Positions 17,282 to 26,630 of a stretch of 61,402 nucleotides of DNA are shown here, piece by piece. Source of the stretch: Paludibacteraceae bacterium (GTDB lineage Bacteria; Bacteroidota; Bacteroidia; Bacteroidales; Paludibacteraceae); NCBI GenBank assembly GCA_024405855.1, contig JAKSNZ010000008.1, positions 1-61,402 on the forward strand. Reading direction: 5' to 3'. The translations under genes and the position numbers were made by a program. How positions within the stretch are numbered: the first letter of the stretch is position 1; each line of letters starts with the position of its first letter. Below the pieces are notes generated by a model. The model made no database searches. It saw only the letters and a list, made by a program, of their open reading frames with translations, and had not been told where the DNA came from.

Positions 17282-18741
17282 TTCTTCCAGAATGACGGAG
17301 TGAATATCATAAAGACGGTGAACAATTCAAGACGACCTGCCATCATAAGCAGACACATATACCATTTGCATAGCGGAGGCATCGGGGCATAATTAGCCAT
17401 AGGACCATATTGGTCTATTGCAGGCCCCACATTGCTGACCGCACTGATTGACGTACCCACCGCATTGTCAAAGTCAAGACCGCATGCAGTAAAGAACAGC
17501 ACACTTACTATCACTACAATAAGGTACAGGAATACAAATGCCTGAACATTGTCAATAAGCTGCGGCTTTACAACCTTTTCATTGAATCTTACAGGAATTA
17601 CTGCGTTAGGGTGTATCAAACGTTTGAATTCATAATAGCTGTTCTTTAGAAGCAGCGTGATACGTACAGTCTTTATACCTCCCGATGTTGAGCCGGCACA
17701 CGCTCCAAAAGCCATCATCATAAGCAGTACGGTCCACACAAACGGTGCCCATGTGGTGTAGTCGCTGTTGGCAAAGCCTGTTGTTGTTATCAGGGCTGTA
17801 ACGTTAAACAGTGCATATCTAAAGGCTTTTTCAGTACCCATAATATTATTATGGTGAATAAGCAGACTGCCCATAACCAAGGTTGTCATCACCAATATTA
17901 TAATGAGGTAAGCCTTTAGTTCCTCATTGTGTGTAAGTTTTTTGAATCTGCCCCTAAGCATGTGGTAGTATAGCGTGAAATTTATACCTGACATAATCAT
18001 AAACACTATGATTATATACTCAATGAGAGGGGAGTGCCAATATGCAATGCTTGCCGCTTTTGTAGAGAATCCGCCCGATGCCATAGTTGTAAAGGAGTGG
18101 CAGATTGCATCAAAATAGTCCATTCCGCACAGCCATAGAATAACGCTTTCAATAAGTGTTATGGCGGCGTATATGCTCCATAGAATTTTGGCTGTGTAGT
18201 CCAATTTTGCGTGGAGTTTGTCTTTGGTAGGTCCAGGCACCTCTGCTGTAAACATTGACATTCCGCCGGCTCCAATGATAGGCAGAATTGCCATTGAGAG
18301 TACAATTATACCCATACCGCCAAGCCATTGTGTCAAACTTCTCCAGAACAGCAGACCGTGAGGCATGCTCTCAATATCAGTAAGAATGGTGGCTCCCGTT
18401 GTGGTGAAGCCGCTCATTGTCTCAAAAAAAGCATCGGTGAAATCAGGAATATGACCGCTTAGATAAAAAGGAAGCAGTCCAAAGAAAGAGAAGACAATCC
18501 ATATAAGTGATACAACCATATAGCCTTCCCTTTTGCCCATCTGAAGATTCTTGACATCTCTTGTAAAAAGTATTCCTATGATTCCGAATAGGAATGTTAC
18601 TCCCGTAGAGATTATAAGGTGTATGAATTCAGGTTCATTATATACAAACGATACAATTGCAGACAAAAACATGAAAACCGCCTCAAACTGAAGCAGAATG
18701 CACATTGTACGCCACACTATTTTGATACTCAGCCTGTTCAT
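17278..18741 (-). CDS. trkH: Trk potassium uptake system, channel subunit TrkH
   Basis: The 487-residue protein has about 10 hydrophobic segments and the repeated P-loop/selectivity signatures of TrkH/KtrB (TTTGATI, TMASGGFST, TTTGFANSD, GSTSGGIK). It conducts K+ (or Na+) across the inner membrane and is gated by the TrkA ring. It overlaps trkA by 4 bp (ATGA). The length is normal. Regulation is probably by nucleotide binding to the neighbouring TrkA. Confidence 0.93.
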   Translation of the reverse strand: MNRLSIKIVWRTMCILLQFEAVFMFLSAIVSFVYNEPEFIHLIISTGVTFLFGIIGILFTRDVKNLQMGKREGYMVVSLIWIVFSFFGLLPFYLSGHIPDFTDAFFETMSGFTTTGATILTDIESMPHGLLFWRSLTQWLGGMGIIVLSMAILPIIGAGGMSMFTAEVPGPTKDKLHAKLDYTAKILWSIYAAITLIESVILWLCGMDYFDAICHSFTTMASGGFSTKAASIAYWHSPLIEYIIIVFMIMSGINFTLYYHMLRGRFKKLTHNEELKAYLIIILVMTTLVMGSLLIHHNNIMGTEKAFRYALFNVTALITTTGFANSDYTTWAPFVWTVLLMMMAFGACAGSTSGGIKTVRITLLLKNSYYEFKRLIHPNAVIPVRFNEKVVKPQLIDNVQAFVFLYLIVVIVSVLFFTACGLDFDNAVGTSISAVSNVGPAIDQYGPMANYAPMPPLCKWYMCLLMMAGRLELFTVFMIFTPSFWKK

Positions 18742-20069
18742 TTGAAAAGTTTCTCTATATCAACAAGTGAATTTCTGTTACAAAAGACAATTACCGTATC
18801 ACCTGCCTGAATTTGAGTCTTGCCTACAGCCACCTCACCAACGCCGTTTCTGACCACACCTCCAATAATTGTGTTTTTAGGGAATGACAAGGAACTTAGA
18901 GGTCCTTTGGTCACGTATGAATTGTTTTCTGCTGTAAGTTCCACAATGTCAATATCGGCAAGAGTAAGGAATTTTACTGAGGCATCGCCGCCAAGAATCA
19001 TTTGATAAATATAACTTGCCGCAATCAGTTTCTTGTTTATTATTGCACCTATGTCAAGTTTTTCAGCCATGTCAATGTAGTCCATGTTCTCAACTTCAGC
19101 GATGGTTCTGTTCACTCCCATACCTTTGGCTGCAAGGCATGACAGAATGTTTGTCTCAGCATTGCCTGATAGTGCTACAAACGCATCAAATGAACTTATA
19201 TCCTCCTGTTGAAGCAGGCTAATATCTCTTCCGTCACCTTGTATTACAAGAACATTGTCGGTATTCTCAATTATGCGGTAAGTTTTGTCAAGGTCTTGCT
19301 CAATGACTTTAATGTCCTTACTCTTAGGCAGTTCCTGAATGGTTTTTATACATATTCTGCTGGCACCAAGAAACATTATGTTACTTATGTCATAATTCTC
19401 TTTTCCTGATTGGATTCTTACATCCTCAACTCCTTCACGGGTTGTTATGAAATAGACAATGTCATCTTCCATAACCTGATTCTTGCCTGATGGTACAATG
19501 GTGGTGTCCCCTCTTTTTATAGCAACAATACGAATGTTTCCGTTAGTTGCAAATGCTTGGGAAAGAGGAATGTTGCAAAGAGGCGAGTTTGACCTCATTT
19601 TTGTAGCCACAACAACTAACGCACCGTCTGACAACTCAACATATTGCCTTACCCAACTTTTTTTCAGACTGTTTACAATCTCTTTTGCGGCAAGCATTTC
19701 AGGGTAAATAAGGTCATCAATGCCCATGCTTTTGAAAAACTCCTTATTTTTTGGCATCAGGTACTCCTGATTGTCAATTCTTGCCAATGTCTTTATTGCA
19801 CCAAGTTTGGTTGCAAGCATGCATGCCGTAATATTGGTGCTTTCAGATGGGGTTACACCCACAAACAAGTCAGCGGACGGTACTTGAGCCTCCACCAAGT
19901 CTTTTAGGGATGTAGGACTGCCCACAACACTTAAAATGTCATAATTGGCTTCAAGTGTCTTTATTTTTTCAGCCTGTTCATCCAGCAGAATGATTGTATG
20001 TCTGTCTTTGGACAGCATCTTTGCTAAATGCGTTCCAACATCACCTGCTCCCGCAATTACTATTTTCAT
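18738..20069 (-). CDS. trkA: Trk potassium uptake regulator TrkA
   Basis: The 443-residue protein has two RCK_N-RCK_C units. The first Rossmann motif is intact (IAGAGDVGTHLA, residues 5-16, acidic D31 after the second strand). The second one, near residue 233, reads FLGASRICIKT, so the glycine-rich loop is weaker than in the first copy. TrkA binds NAD(H)/ATP and gates TrkH from the cytoplasmic face. It is the first gene of the trkA-trkH-helicase operon. Confidence 0.93.
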   Translation of the reverse strand: MKIVIAGAGDVGTHLAKMLSKDRHTIILLDEQAEKIKTLEANYDILSVVGSPTSLKDLVEAQVPSADLFVGVTPSESTNITACMLATKLGAIKTLARIDNQEYLMPKNKEFFKSMGIDDLIYPEMLAAKEIVNSLKKSWVRQYVELSDGALVVVATKMRSNSPLCNIPLSQAFATNGNIRIVAIKRGDTTIVPSGKNQVMEDDIVYFITTREGVEDVRIQSGKENYDISNIMFLGASRICIKTIQELPKSKDIKVIEQDLDKTYRIIENTDNVLVIQGDGRDISLLQQEDISSFDAFVALSGNAETNILSCLAAKGMGVNRTIAEVENMDYIDMAEKLDIGAIINKKLIAASYIYQMILGGDASVKFLTLADIDIVELTAENNSYVTKGPLSSLSFPKNTIIGGVVRNGVGEVAVGKTQIQAGDTVIVFCNRNSLVDIEKLFK

Positions 20070-20109
20070 AATTTTTTATATGTATTTTCTAGTTTTTATC
20101 AATGTTTTA

Positions 20110-20190
20110 GGAAAAAATTATGAAAATAAATTTTCCTTTTTTACGGGGTGTACCCCGAACCCCCTCGCTTCGCGTTCGGGCTATGCCCTC
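20110..20190 (+). repeat. Dispersed intergenic repeat, copy A
   Basis: This copy contains an A/T block (AAAAATTATGAAAA...TTTTCCTTTT), then hairpins built from GGGGTGTACCCC and from CGAACCCCC/CTTCGCG/TTCGGG, ending GGGCTATGCCCTC. A matching copy in the opposite orientation lies at 31691-31772. It fills most of the gap between trkA and smpB. Confidence 0.7.
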
Positions 20191-20226
20191 TGTTGCTATC
20201 GCTCCTTAACTATTCACTATTCTTTA

Positions 20227-20682
20227 TTAACTATTCACTCTTATAGCTCTGTCCATAGCACGTTTGTCTTCCGCTTCTTTTATGGACTCACGCTTGTCAA
20301 ACTCCTTTTTACCTTTTGCCAGTGCAATATCAACTTTTGCATAACCTTTTTCATTTATGAAAATTGCAGTTGGCACTATTGAAAAACCAGGCTCCTTTAC
20401 CGCCCGTTGTAATTTCCTTAACTCCTTTTTGTTGAGTAAAAGTTTTCTGTCTCTTGTTGGAATATGATTGCTGTATGTTCCATAAAAATATACAGGAATG
20501 TTCATATTCTTAATCCACAACTCTCCGTTTACAAAAAAACAAAAGGAATCAACCAGCGATGCCCTGCCTCCCCTCAAGGACTTTATTTCAGTTCCCTGAA
20601 GTACAATGCCTGCGGTGTATTTGTCAAGCAAAGCATAATCAAACCCCGCTTTTTTGTTTTTTATATAAACTTCACTCTTCAC
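20227..20682 (-). CDS. smpB: SsrA-binding protein SmpB
   Basis: The 151-residue protein matches SmpB through [27 protein letters not shown] and the C-terminal [12 protein letters not shown] pattern. SmpB delivers tmRNA to stalled ribosomes in trans-translation. The start is GTG at 20682: an in-frame TGA lies two codons upstream and no ATG occurs before the conserved core. Both ends touch copies of the simple sequence TAGTGAATAGT, and the last residues (RVNS) come from it instead of the usual basic tail. Length is otherwise normal. Confidence 0.9.
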   Translation of the reverse strand: MKSEVYIKNKKAGFDYALLDKYTAGIVLQGTEIKSLRGGRASLVDSFCFFVNGELWIKNMNIPVYFYGTYSNHIPTRDRKLLLNKKELRKLQRAVKEPGFSIVPTAIFINEKGYAKVDIALAKGKKEFDKRESIKEAEDKRAMDRAIRVNS

Positions 20683-20688
20683 TATTCA

Positions 20689-21249
20689 CTAATTAAGTCC
20701 CGGCATAGCCCAAAGCAATAATTTTCTGACTACAGGCGGCCAAAAGATTATAAAGGCTGACGCCATTATAATGAACGCCGTCTTGTGGTCCGGTTTTGTA
20801 TCGGGAATTGAAATATAATTGACATAACCCTCATAAACAATGTAAACAGTGTAAAGATAGAAAATATCTATAAAGAATATATCTTCAAGAAGTTTGTCTA
20901 AAATTACAACTGCAAAAACACACGAAAATGAATATATTGTGAATATAAACGCATTTGAGAATGCCCAATCAGTCTTGTACATCATTTTGTAAGTTATTCT
21001 GATACAATATGTTGCCAAGTATATGCTTGTAAACAGAGAGACAATAACAATTACAAATTGCTTTAATCCTGATGCCAAATCAAAGTTGCCTGTCTCAATA
21101 AAGACTCCCGCTATTGCACTTAATCCGGCAATGCAAATAAGCGGTAGGGCATACTTAAGTATTACATCTCTTTTTGATTGAGTTGTGGACTTGACTGTTT
21201 CCCACCCTTTTTGTGGAGTTATTAACAATGATGTAAATAATGTAACCAT
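20689..21249 (-). CDS. Yip1-like membrane protein
   Basis: The 186-residue protein has about five transmembrane segments and begins with the pattern LLITPQKGWETV, typical of Yip1-domain proteins in Bacteroidota. Function in bacteria is unknown. It ends 6 nt upstream of smpB and is probably co-transcribed with it. Its start region faces the WecA/MraY-like gene across a 93-bp gap. Confidence 0.7.
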   Translation of the reverse strand: MVTLFTSLLITPQKGWETVKSTTQSKRDVILKYALPLICIAGLSAIAGVFIETGNFDLASGLKQFVIVIVSLFTSIYLATYCIRITYKMMYKTDWAFSNAFIFTIYSFSCVFAVVILDKLLEDIFFIDIFYLYTVYIVYEGYVNYISIPDTKPDHKTAFIIMASAFIIFWPPVVRKLLLWAMPGLN

Positions 21250-21281
21250 ACAGAGTGCGAAGTTAATAAATTTTTGGCATT

Positions 21282-21316
21282 TTTGTTTGTGTCATACAAT
21301 AAAATTAGTAATTTTG
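21282..21316 (+). promoter_or_regulatory. Promoter for the 21343 transferase gene
   Basis: TTTG at 21286-21289 (with another at 21282-21285) is followed after 19 bp by TAATTTTG (21309-21316), a full Bacteroidota promoter. Transcription would start near 21322, so the real start codon is the ATG at 21343 and not the in-frame TTG at 21274, which lies upstream of the promoter. Confidence 0.7.
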
Positions 21317-21342
21317 TAATTCAAATACAATTTTGGGTTGTT

Positions 21343-22368
21343 ATGCTGTATTTTGTAACTGTTATAATTCTGCTGATTTCATTGTTTATATATTTTCCAA
21401 TAGCAAGAAAATACAAGATTTTGGCAGGTGTCAACAACAGAAGTTCACACAAACATCCTGTAATTACTGCGGCAGGCTTTATATTTTATCTGTCATATCT
21501 GATATACGTTATTGCATCAGTTGCATCAGGAAAGGAGATAGGGTGGTTTTGGTTTGCAGGACTGACCATTCTTGCTGTTGTCAGCTTTATTGATGACCTG
21601 AAGGATTTATGGTTTCTTGTCAGGTTGTTTGCTCAGGTAATTGCAATAGGCTTGATGTTGTTTCAGCTTAGTCTGCAATTTCAAATAGAACTAGGTCCTT
21701 CTGTATCTCAGTGGTCTGCCTCCATATTATTGTTAATGGTTTGTGTGGGGCTTGTCAATATGTATAACTTTATGGACGGACTCAATGGCATGCTTGGAGG
21801 TGTAGCGTTATCAATGTCAGTGCCGTTGCTGCTGATTAACAAATATGTGCCTACTGCAATTGGCTTTGCTGATGAGGGTCTGCTATTGATGACAATTATA
21901 GGCGTGTGCATATTCCTTTTCTTTAATTTCAGAAAGGAGCCTTTGTGTTTCTCTGGCGATGTAGGCTCTATAGTTCTTGGATATATGATGACTTACTTTG
22001 TCATTTCACTTGTTATAAAAACAGGTAATGTGGCGTATTTCCTTCTTTTTGCCATAGTAATGATGGAGGCGGGTTTGACTATTGTCCAGCGCCTATTTGC
22101 GGGAGAAAATATTTTTGCACCGCACAGAATACATTTGTTCCAATTGTATTGCAATGAGTTTTATAAGTCACATTTGCTTGTCAGCGGTATATATTCAGGA
22201 ATTCAATTAGGATTTGGCATGGCATTGTTTCTTATGAATTATTATAAGATGTCAGTTGTTGTGCAGAATTGCATTTTGTGGCCTATGTTTGCCATTCTTT
22301 GCGTAGTGTATCTGCTGTTGAAGAGAAAGAAAATGGGTGGGCATTTATTAACTAAAACAACAATATAA
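21343..22368 (+). CDS. MraY/WecA-family phospho-sugar transferase
   Basis: The 341-residue protein has about ten transmembrane helices and the family signatures: the Asp pair in SFIDDLKDL, NFMDGLNGM in the catalytic loop, and the HRIHLFQ histidine motif. It should transfer a HexNAc-1-phosphate from a UDP-sugar to undecaprenyl phosphate. Its motif context is nearer WecA/WbpL than MraY, so it likely starts an O-antigen, capsule or glycan lipid-linked intermediate. It stands alone, 19 nt before mce. Confidence 0.85.
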   Translation: MLYFVTVIILLISLFIYFPIARKYKILAGVNNRSSHKHPVITAAGFIFYLSYLIYVIASVASGKEIGWFWFAGLTILAVVSFIDDLKDLWFLVRLFAQVIAIGLMLFQLSLQFQIELGPSVSQWSASILLLMVCVGLVNMYNFMDGLNGMLGGVALSMSVPLLLINKYVPTAIGFADEGLLLMTIIGVCIFLFFNFRKEPLCFSGDVGSIVLGYMMTYFVISLVIKTGNVAYFLLFAIVMMEAGLTIVQRLFAGENIFAPHRIHLFQLYCNEFYKSHLLVSGIYSGIQLGFGMALFLMNYYKMSVVVQNCILWPMFAILCVVYLLLKRKKMGGHLLTKTTI

Positions 22369-22387
22369 ACTTTAAAAATTTTCAATT

Positions 22388-22798
22388 ATGATTCCAGAAC
22401 AAATTGAGCATCTTGGCATTGCAGTTCCAAGTATTGCAGAGGCACTTCCATATTATGAGAACGTGCTTGGTATGACATGTTACAAAACAGAAGAGGTTGC
22501 TGACCAAAAGGTTAAGACCGCTTTCTTAAAGGTTGGAGAGGTTAAGATAGAGCTTCTTGAGCCAACTTCACCTGAAAGTACAATTGCCAAATTCATTGAG
22601 AAGAACGGTGGAAGAGGCGGTATGCATCACATTGCATATAAGGTTTCAAACATTGAGGAGAAACTTGCTGAGGTTGAGGCTAAGGGTGCAGCACTTATTG
22701 ACAAGACTCCACGTCCGGGTGCTGACGGAATGACAATTGCATTCCTTCATCCAAAATCAACAGCAGGTGTACTTACTGAATTCTGTGAGAAGAAATAA
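22388..22798 (+). CDS. mce: Methylmalonyl-CoA epimerase
   Basis: The 136-residue protein is a two-module VOC fold starting IEHLGIAV, with GGMHHIAYKV in the second half and a C-terminal LTEFCEK, which place the metal ligands (His8, His80/81 and a C-terminal Glu) as in known epimerases. It interconverts (R)- and (S)-methylmalonyl-CoA, linking the mutase to the decarboxylase encoded immediately downstream. First gene of the mce-mmdA-mmdD-mmdC-mmdB operon. Confidence 0.92.
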   Translation: MIPEQIEHLGIAVPSIAEALPYYENVLGMTCYKTEEVADQKVKTAFLKVGEVKIELLEPTSPESTIAKFIEKNGGRGGMHHIAYKVSNIEEKLAEVEAKGAALIDKTPRPGADGMTIAFLHPKSTAGVLTEFCEKK

Positions 22799-22826
22799 AA
22801 ATTAAACTTTTAATACATTATTTATA

Positions 22827-24386
22827 ATGAGTCAAGCAGATAAAATTAAAAACCTCCAGGCTTTGAGAGAAAAGGCTCAACTTGGTGGAGGACAGAAAAG
22901 GATAGATGCTCAACACAGCAAAGGTAAGTTTACTGCCCGTGAGCGTATTGATATGCTTCTTGATAAGGACAGCTTTGAGGAGTTTGACACCTTTGTAACG
23001 CATCGTTGTACAAACTTTGGTATGGATAAGGACCACCCTCTTGGTGATGGTGTTGTTGTTGGTCAAGGTACTATCAATGGTCGTCTTGTATATGTGTTTG
23101 CACAAGACTTTACCGTATATGGCGGTGCTTTGTCAGAGACAATGTCTCAGAAAATTTGCCATGTAATGGATTTGGCAATGAAGATGGGTGCTCCTATTAT
23201 TGGTATCAATGATTCAGGTGGTGCACGTATTCAGGAAGGTCCTAATGCACTTGCAGGCTACGCTGAAATTTTTGAGCGTAATATTTTGGCTTCAGGTGTT
23301 GTTCCTCAAATTTCAATGATTTATGGTCCTTGTGCAGGTGGTGCGGTTTATTCTCCGGCTCTTACAGACTTTATTCTTATGACTGAGCAGAACAGTTATA
23401 TGTTCATTACAGGTCCAAAGGTTGTTAAGTCAGTTACAGGTGAGGACGTTTCAGTTGACCAACTTGGCGGTGCAGGTATTCACTCTACAAAGTCAGGTGT
23501 AACTCATTTTGCATGTGCTGATGAGCAGGACGGTATTGAGACCATTAAGAAACTTATCTCATATATACCTCAAAACAATATGGAGAATGTTCCTGAAATT
23601 GAGTGTACAGACCCTGCAAACCGTATAGATGAGGCTTTGAAGGATATTGTTCCTGACAATCCTAACATGCCATACGATATGAAGAACATTATCAACAGCA
23701 TTGTTGATAACGGTGAGATTCTTGAAATCCAGCCTAACTATGCTAAGAACATAATCTGCTGTTTTGCAAGATTTAACGGAAAGTCAACAGGTATCATAGC
23801 AAACCAGCCTGCTTACCTTGCAGGTGTGCTTGACTGTGACGCTTCTCGTAAGGCCGCTCGTTTTGTCCGTTTCTGCGATGCGTTCAATATTCCTATTCTT
23901 ACCCTTGTTGATGTTCCGGGATTCCTTCCTGGTACAGGTCAAGAGTATGCAGGTATTATTGTTCATGGTGCCAAGCTTATGTTTGCATTTGGTGAGGCTA
24001 CAGTTCCAAAGGTTACAGTTACCATCAGAAAATCATACGGTGGTTCTCATATAGTTATGAGTTGCAAGCAGTTGCGTGGCGATTACAACTACGCTTGGCC
24101 ATCTGCTGAAATTGCAGTAATGGGAGCATCGGGTGCTATTGAAGTACTTGAGGCAAAAGCATTGAAGGATATGACTGACCCAGAAGAGAAGAAGAAATTT
24201 ATAGAGGAAAAGACCGCTGAATACAGTGAGGCGTTCTCTAATCCTTATAAGGCCGCTTCTATGGGTTACATTGATGATGTCATTGACCCACGTAATACTC
24301 GTTTCCGTATTATTCGTGCTTTTGAAACTTTGCAGACAAAACGTTTGTCAAATCCATTGAAAAAACATTCCAATATTCCACTATAA
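22827..24386 (+). CDS. mmdA: Methylmalonyl-CoA decarboxylase/propionyl-CoA carboxylase carboxyltransferase subunit
   Basis: The 519-residue protein has the two crotonase-like halves of acyl-CoA carboxyltransferases, with the oxyanion motifs SGGARIQEG and GPCAGGAVYSP in the N-half and FLPGTGQEYAGIIVHGAK in the C-half. In this operon it would transfer CO2 from (S)-methylmalonyl-CoA to the biotin carrier, giving propionyl-CoA. Length and spacing (28 nt after mce) are typical. The neighbouring membrane subunits point to the Na+-pumping decarboxylase instead of an ATP-driven carboxylase, since no biotin carboxylase gene is present. Confidence 0.93.
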   Translation: MSQADKIKNLQALREKAQLGGGQKRIDAQHSKGKFTARERIDMLLDKDSFEEFDTFVTHRCTNFGMDKDHPLGDGVVVGQGTINGRLVYVFAQDFTVYGGALSETMSQKICHVMDLAMKMGAPIIGINDSGGARIQEGPNALAGYAEIFERNILASGVVPQISMIYGPCAGGAVYSPALTDFILMTEQNSYMFITGPKVVKSVTGEDVSVDQLGGAGIHSTKSGVTHFACADEQDGIETIKKLISYIPQNNMENVPEIECTDPANRIDEALKDIVPDNPNMPYDMKNIINSIVDNGEILEIQPNYAKNIICCFARFNGKSTGIIANQPAYLAGVLDCDASRKAARFVRFCDAFNIPILTLVDVPGFLPGTGQEYAGIIVHGAKLMFAFGEATVPKVTVTIRKSYGGSHIVMSCKQLRGDYNYAWPSAEIAVMGASGAIEVLEAKALKDMTDPEEKKKFIEEKTAEYSEAFSNPYKAASMGYIDDVIDPRNTRFRIIRAFETLQTKRLSNPLKKHSNIPL

Positions 24387-24397
24387 ATTCTTGAGTT

Positions 24398-24733
24398 ATG
24401 GATATGATGTTAGTAATAAATTGGACAAACGCCCTTGTAGTAACCCTTTTGGGATTTTCATTGGTTTTCTGTCTTTTGGTTTTGCTGGTTTTTGTATTGA
24501 AACTCTTTGGAGTTATTATGGAGCCCAAAAAAGTCAGAAGAGACGAGCCACTTGATGAGGTCTCAAATTCAAAAATAGCCGGAGGGGCTACAGAGGAGGA
24601 GCAGGCTGTTATTGCACTTGCTCTGCAAATGTTTTATGATGACAGTTGCAAGGAGGGGGGAACGCTTACATTAAAGGCAAAACCAACTGCTTGGAATTCC
24701 AAAATCTATGGTATTAATAATTTGGAAAAGTAA
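24398..24733 (+). CDS. mmdD: OadG-like small membrane subunit of the Na+-pumping decarboxylase
   Basis: The 111-residue protein has one strongly hydrophobic helix (about residues 10-38) and a charged C-terminal half, as in OadG/MmdD subunits that hold the carboxyltransferase on the membrane beta subunit. It lies 11 nt after mmdA and 6 nt before the biotin carrier. Small decarboxylase delta subunits diverge strongly, so the call rests mostly on size, topology and position. Confidence 0.8.
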   Translation: MDMMLVINWTNALVVTLLGFSLVFCLLVLLVFVLKLFGVIMEPKKVRRDEPLDEVSNSKIAGGATEEEQAVIALALQMFYDDSCKEGGTLTLKAKPTAWNSKIYGINNLEK

Positions 24734-24739
24734 AAACTT

Positions 24740-25165
24740 ATGAAGGAATTTAAATTTAAAATAGACGGCAATGCATATAATGTTGCCATTGAAGAGGTTT
24801 CAAAAGATGTAGCCTCTGTTGAAGTTAACGGTAGAAAATTTACCGTTAATATTGAAAAACAGGAGAAGCCTGTAGTAGTGGCTGCTCCACGTCCTGCCGC
24901 TCCTGCTGCAGCACCAAAGGCCTCTGCCGCTCCTGCTCCAAAGGCTCCTGTTGCAGGCTCTATAACCTCTCCGCTTCCAGGCAGTATTGTTAAGGTGCTT
25001 GCAAGTGAAGGTCAGACGGTAAAACGCGGAGACACAATCCTTACCATTGAGTCAATGAAAATGGAGAATAACATTAAGACCGACAGAGACGGTGTAATTA
25101 AGACTATCTTTGTAAAACCTGGACAAAGTGTTATGCAAGGTGACCCACTATTTGATTACGAATAA
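24740..25165 (+). CDS. mmdC: Biotin carboxyl carrier subunit
   Basis: The 141-residue protein ends in a biotinyl domain with the ESMKMEN motif; K107 is the biotinylation site. An Ala/Pro-rich flexible linker (about residues 47-71) joins it to an N-terminal part (1-45). It carries CO2 from the carboxyltransferase to the membrane decarboxylase subunit. It sits 11 nt before mmdB. Confidence 0.92.
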   Translation: MKEFKFKIDGNAYNVAIEEVSKDVASVEVNGRKFTVNIEKQEKPVVVAAPRPAAPAAAPKASAAPAPKAPVAGSITSPLPGSIVKVLASEGQTVKRGDTILTIESMKMENNIKTDRDGVIKTIFVKPGQSVMQGDPLFDYE

Positions 25166-25176
25166 TTTTTAGTGTT

Positions 25177-26565
25177 ATGAAGAGATTTAAGTTATTTATT
25201 ATTTCAATTGTTGCACTTCTTGGTATGCCGTTTTTTGCGGTTGCTCAGGATACAGACGCTCATTCCGTGTCATTGCAGCATCCCACAAAAGACACTGAGG
25301 TTATTCTTGTAATTACTGATTCAAGCAATGAGAATGTTGCCGAGTTACCGGTAAATTCTGATGTTGAAGAGGTGCAGGATGCTGACCTTGAGATTGGTTC
25401 AAGTTTTGTTGATTTCTGCAAGTCAATGGGATTTGTAAAATTATTTCAAGGTGACGGTTGGAAAAACTTGATAATGATAGCGGTAGGCTGTCTGCTGCTG
25501 TATCTTGCAATTGTCAAGAAGTATGAACCGCTACTGTTGCTTCCTATAGCATTTGGTATGATACTTACAAACTTGCCTGGTGCAGGATTGTACAATGCAA
25601 GCCTTTTTGCTGACGGACATGTTCATTGGGCTGAATTCAGAAACGGAGCCGGTCTTTTGGATTATCTTTATTTAGGTGTGAAACTTGGCATTTATCCTTG
25701 CTTGATATTTGTAGGCGTAGGTGCAATGACAGACTTTGGTCCGCTTATTGCAAATCCTAAGAGTCTGCTTCTTGGTGCAGCCGCCCAACTTGGTATTTTT
25801 GCCACATACCTTACAACCATTGCCCTTGGGTTTACACCTCAAGAGGCTGCTTCAATAGGTATCATAGGTGGTGCTGACGGACCTACAGCCATATTCCTGA
25901 CTTCAAGGCTTGCCCCTCACCTTCTTGGTCCTATTGCCGTTGCGGCATATTCATACATGGCACTTGTTCCTGTAATACAACCTCCTATTATGAAGGCTCT
26001 TACAACAAAACGTGAGCGTGCCATTGTAATGAAACAGTTGCGTAATGTGTCAAAGACAGAGAAGATTCTGTTCCCTATAGTTGTTACAATAATTGTATCT
26101 TTGCTATTGCCTGATGCCGCTTCTTTGATTGGTTGCCTTATGTTAGGGAACTTAATGAAGGAGTGTGGTGTAGTTGAGCGTCTTAGCAAAACTGTTCAAA
26201 ATGAACTTATGAACATTGTTACAATATTCTTAGGTATTACAGTAGGTGCCACCGCCACCGCTGCCAATTTCTTGAACATTCAGACTCTTGAAATTCTATG
26301 CGTAGGTATAATAGCGTTTGGTTTGGGTTCAGCAGGTGGTGTTTTGCTTGCTAAACTTATGAATGTATTCTCTAAGGAGAAGGTTAATCCTCTTATTGGT
26401 AGTGCCGGCGTTTCTGCCGTACCTATGGCAGCCCGTGTTTCACAGACTGTTGGTCAAGAGGAGAATCCAAGTATATTCCTGTTGATGCACGCTATGGGTC
26501 CTAACGTTGCAGGTGTTATTGGTAGTGCTGTTGCTGCCGGTATTCTTCTGTCAATGCTTGGATAA
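25177..26565 (+). CDS. mmdB: Na+-translocating methylmalonyl-CoA decarboxylase beta subunit
   Basis: The 462-residue integral membrane protein has many transmembrane segments and family motifs such as [13 protein letters not shown] and the C-terminal [15 protein letters not shown]. It decarboxylates carboxybiotin and exports Na+. Unusually, it begins with a clear signal-peptide-like segment (1-24, ending FFAVAQ) followed by about 50 acidic, polar residues before the conserved region starts near residue 80. The usual beta subunit is about 380-430 residues. A strong terminator follows. Confidence 0.9.
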   Translation: MKRFKLFIISIVALLGMPFFAVAQDTDAHSVSLQHPTKDTEVILVITDSSNENVAELPVNSDVEEVQDADLEIGSSFVDFCKSMGFVKLFQGDGWKNLIMIAVGCLLLYLAIVKKYEPLLLLPIAFGMILTNLPGAGLYNASLFADGHVHWAEFRNGAGLLDYLYLGVKLGIYPCLIFVGVGAMTDFGPLIANPKSLLLGAAAQLGIFATYLTTIALGFTPQEAASIGIIGGADGPTAIFLTSRLAPHLLGPIAVAAYSYMALVPVIQPPIMKALTTKRERAIVMKQLRNVSKTEKILFPIVVTIIVSLLLPDAASLIGCLMLGNLMKECGVVERLSKTVQNELMNIVTIFLGITVGATATAANFLNIQTLEILCVGIIAFGLGSAGGVLLAKLMNVFSKEKVNPLIGSAGVSAVPMAARVSQTVGQEENPSIFLLMHAMGPNVAGVIGSAVAAGILLSMLG

Positions 26566-26587
26566 CAGGTGGTTTTTATAAAAAAGT

Positions 26588-26622
26588 TCCGGGCTCCGTT
26601 ATTGCGGGTCCGGATTTTTTTT
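26588..26622 (+). terminator. Terminator after the methylmalonyl-CoA decarboxylase operon
   Basis: A GC-rich stem beginning TCCGGGCTC (26588-26596) pairs with GGGTCCGGA (26606-26614) with two G-T wobbles, followed by eight T residues (26615-26622). It lies 23 nt after the mmdB stop and just before the converging uvrB end. Confidence 0.85.
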
Positions 26623-26630
26623 GTGCGTAA

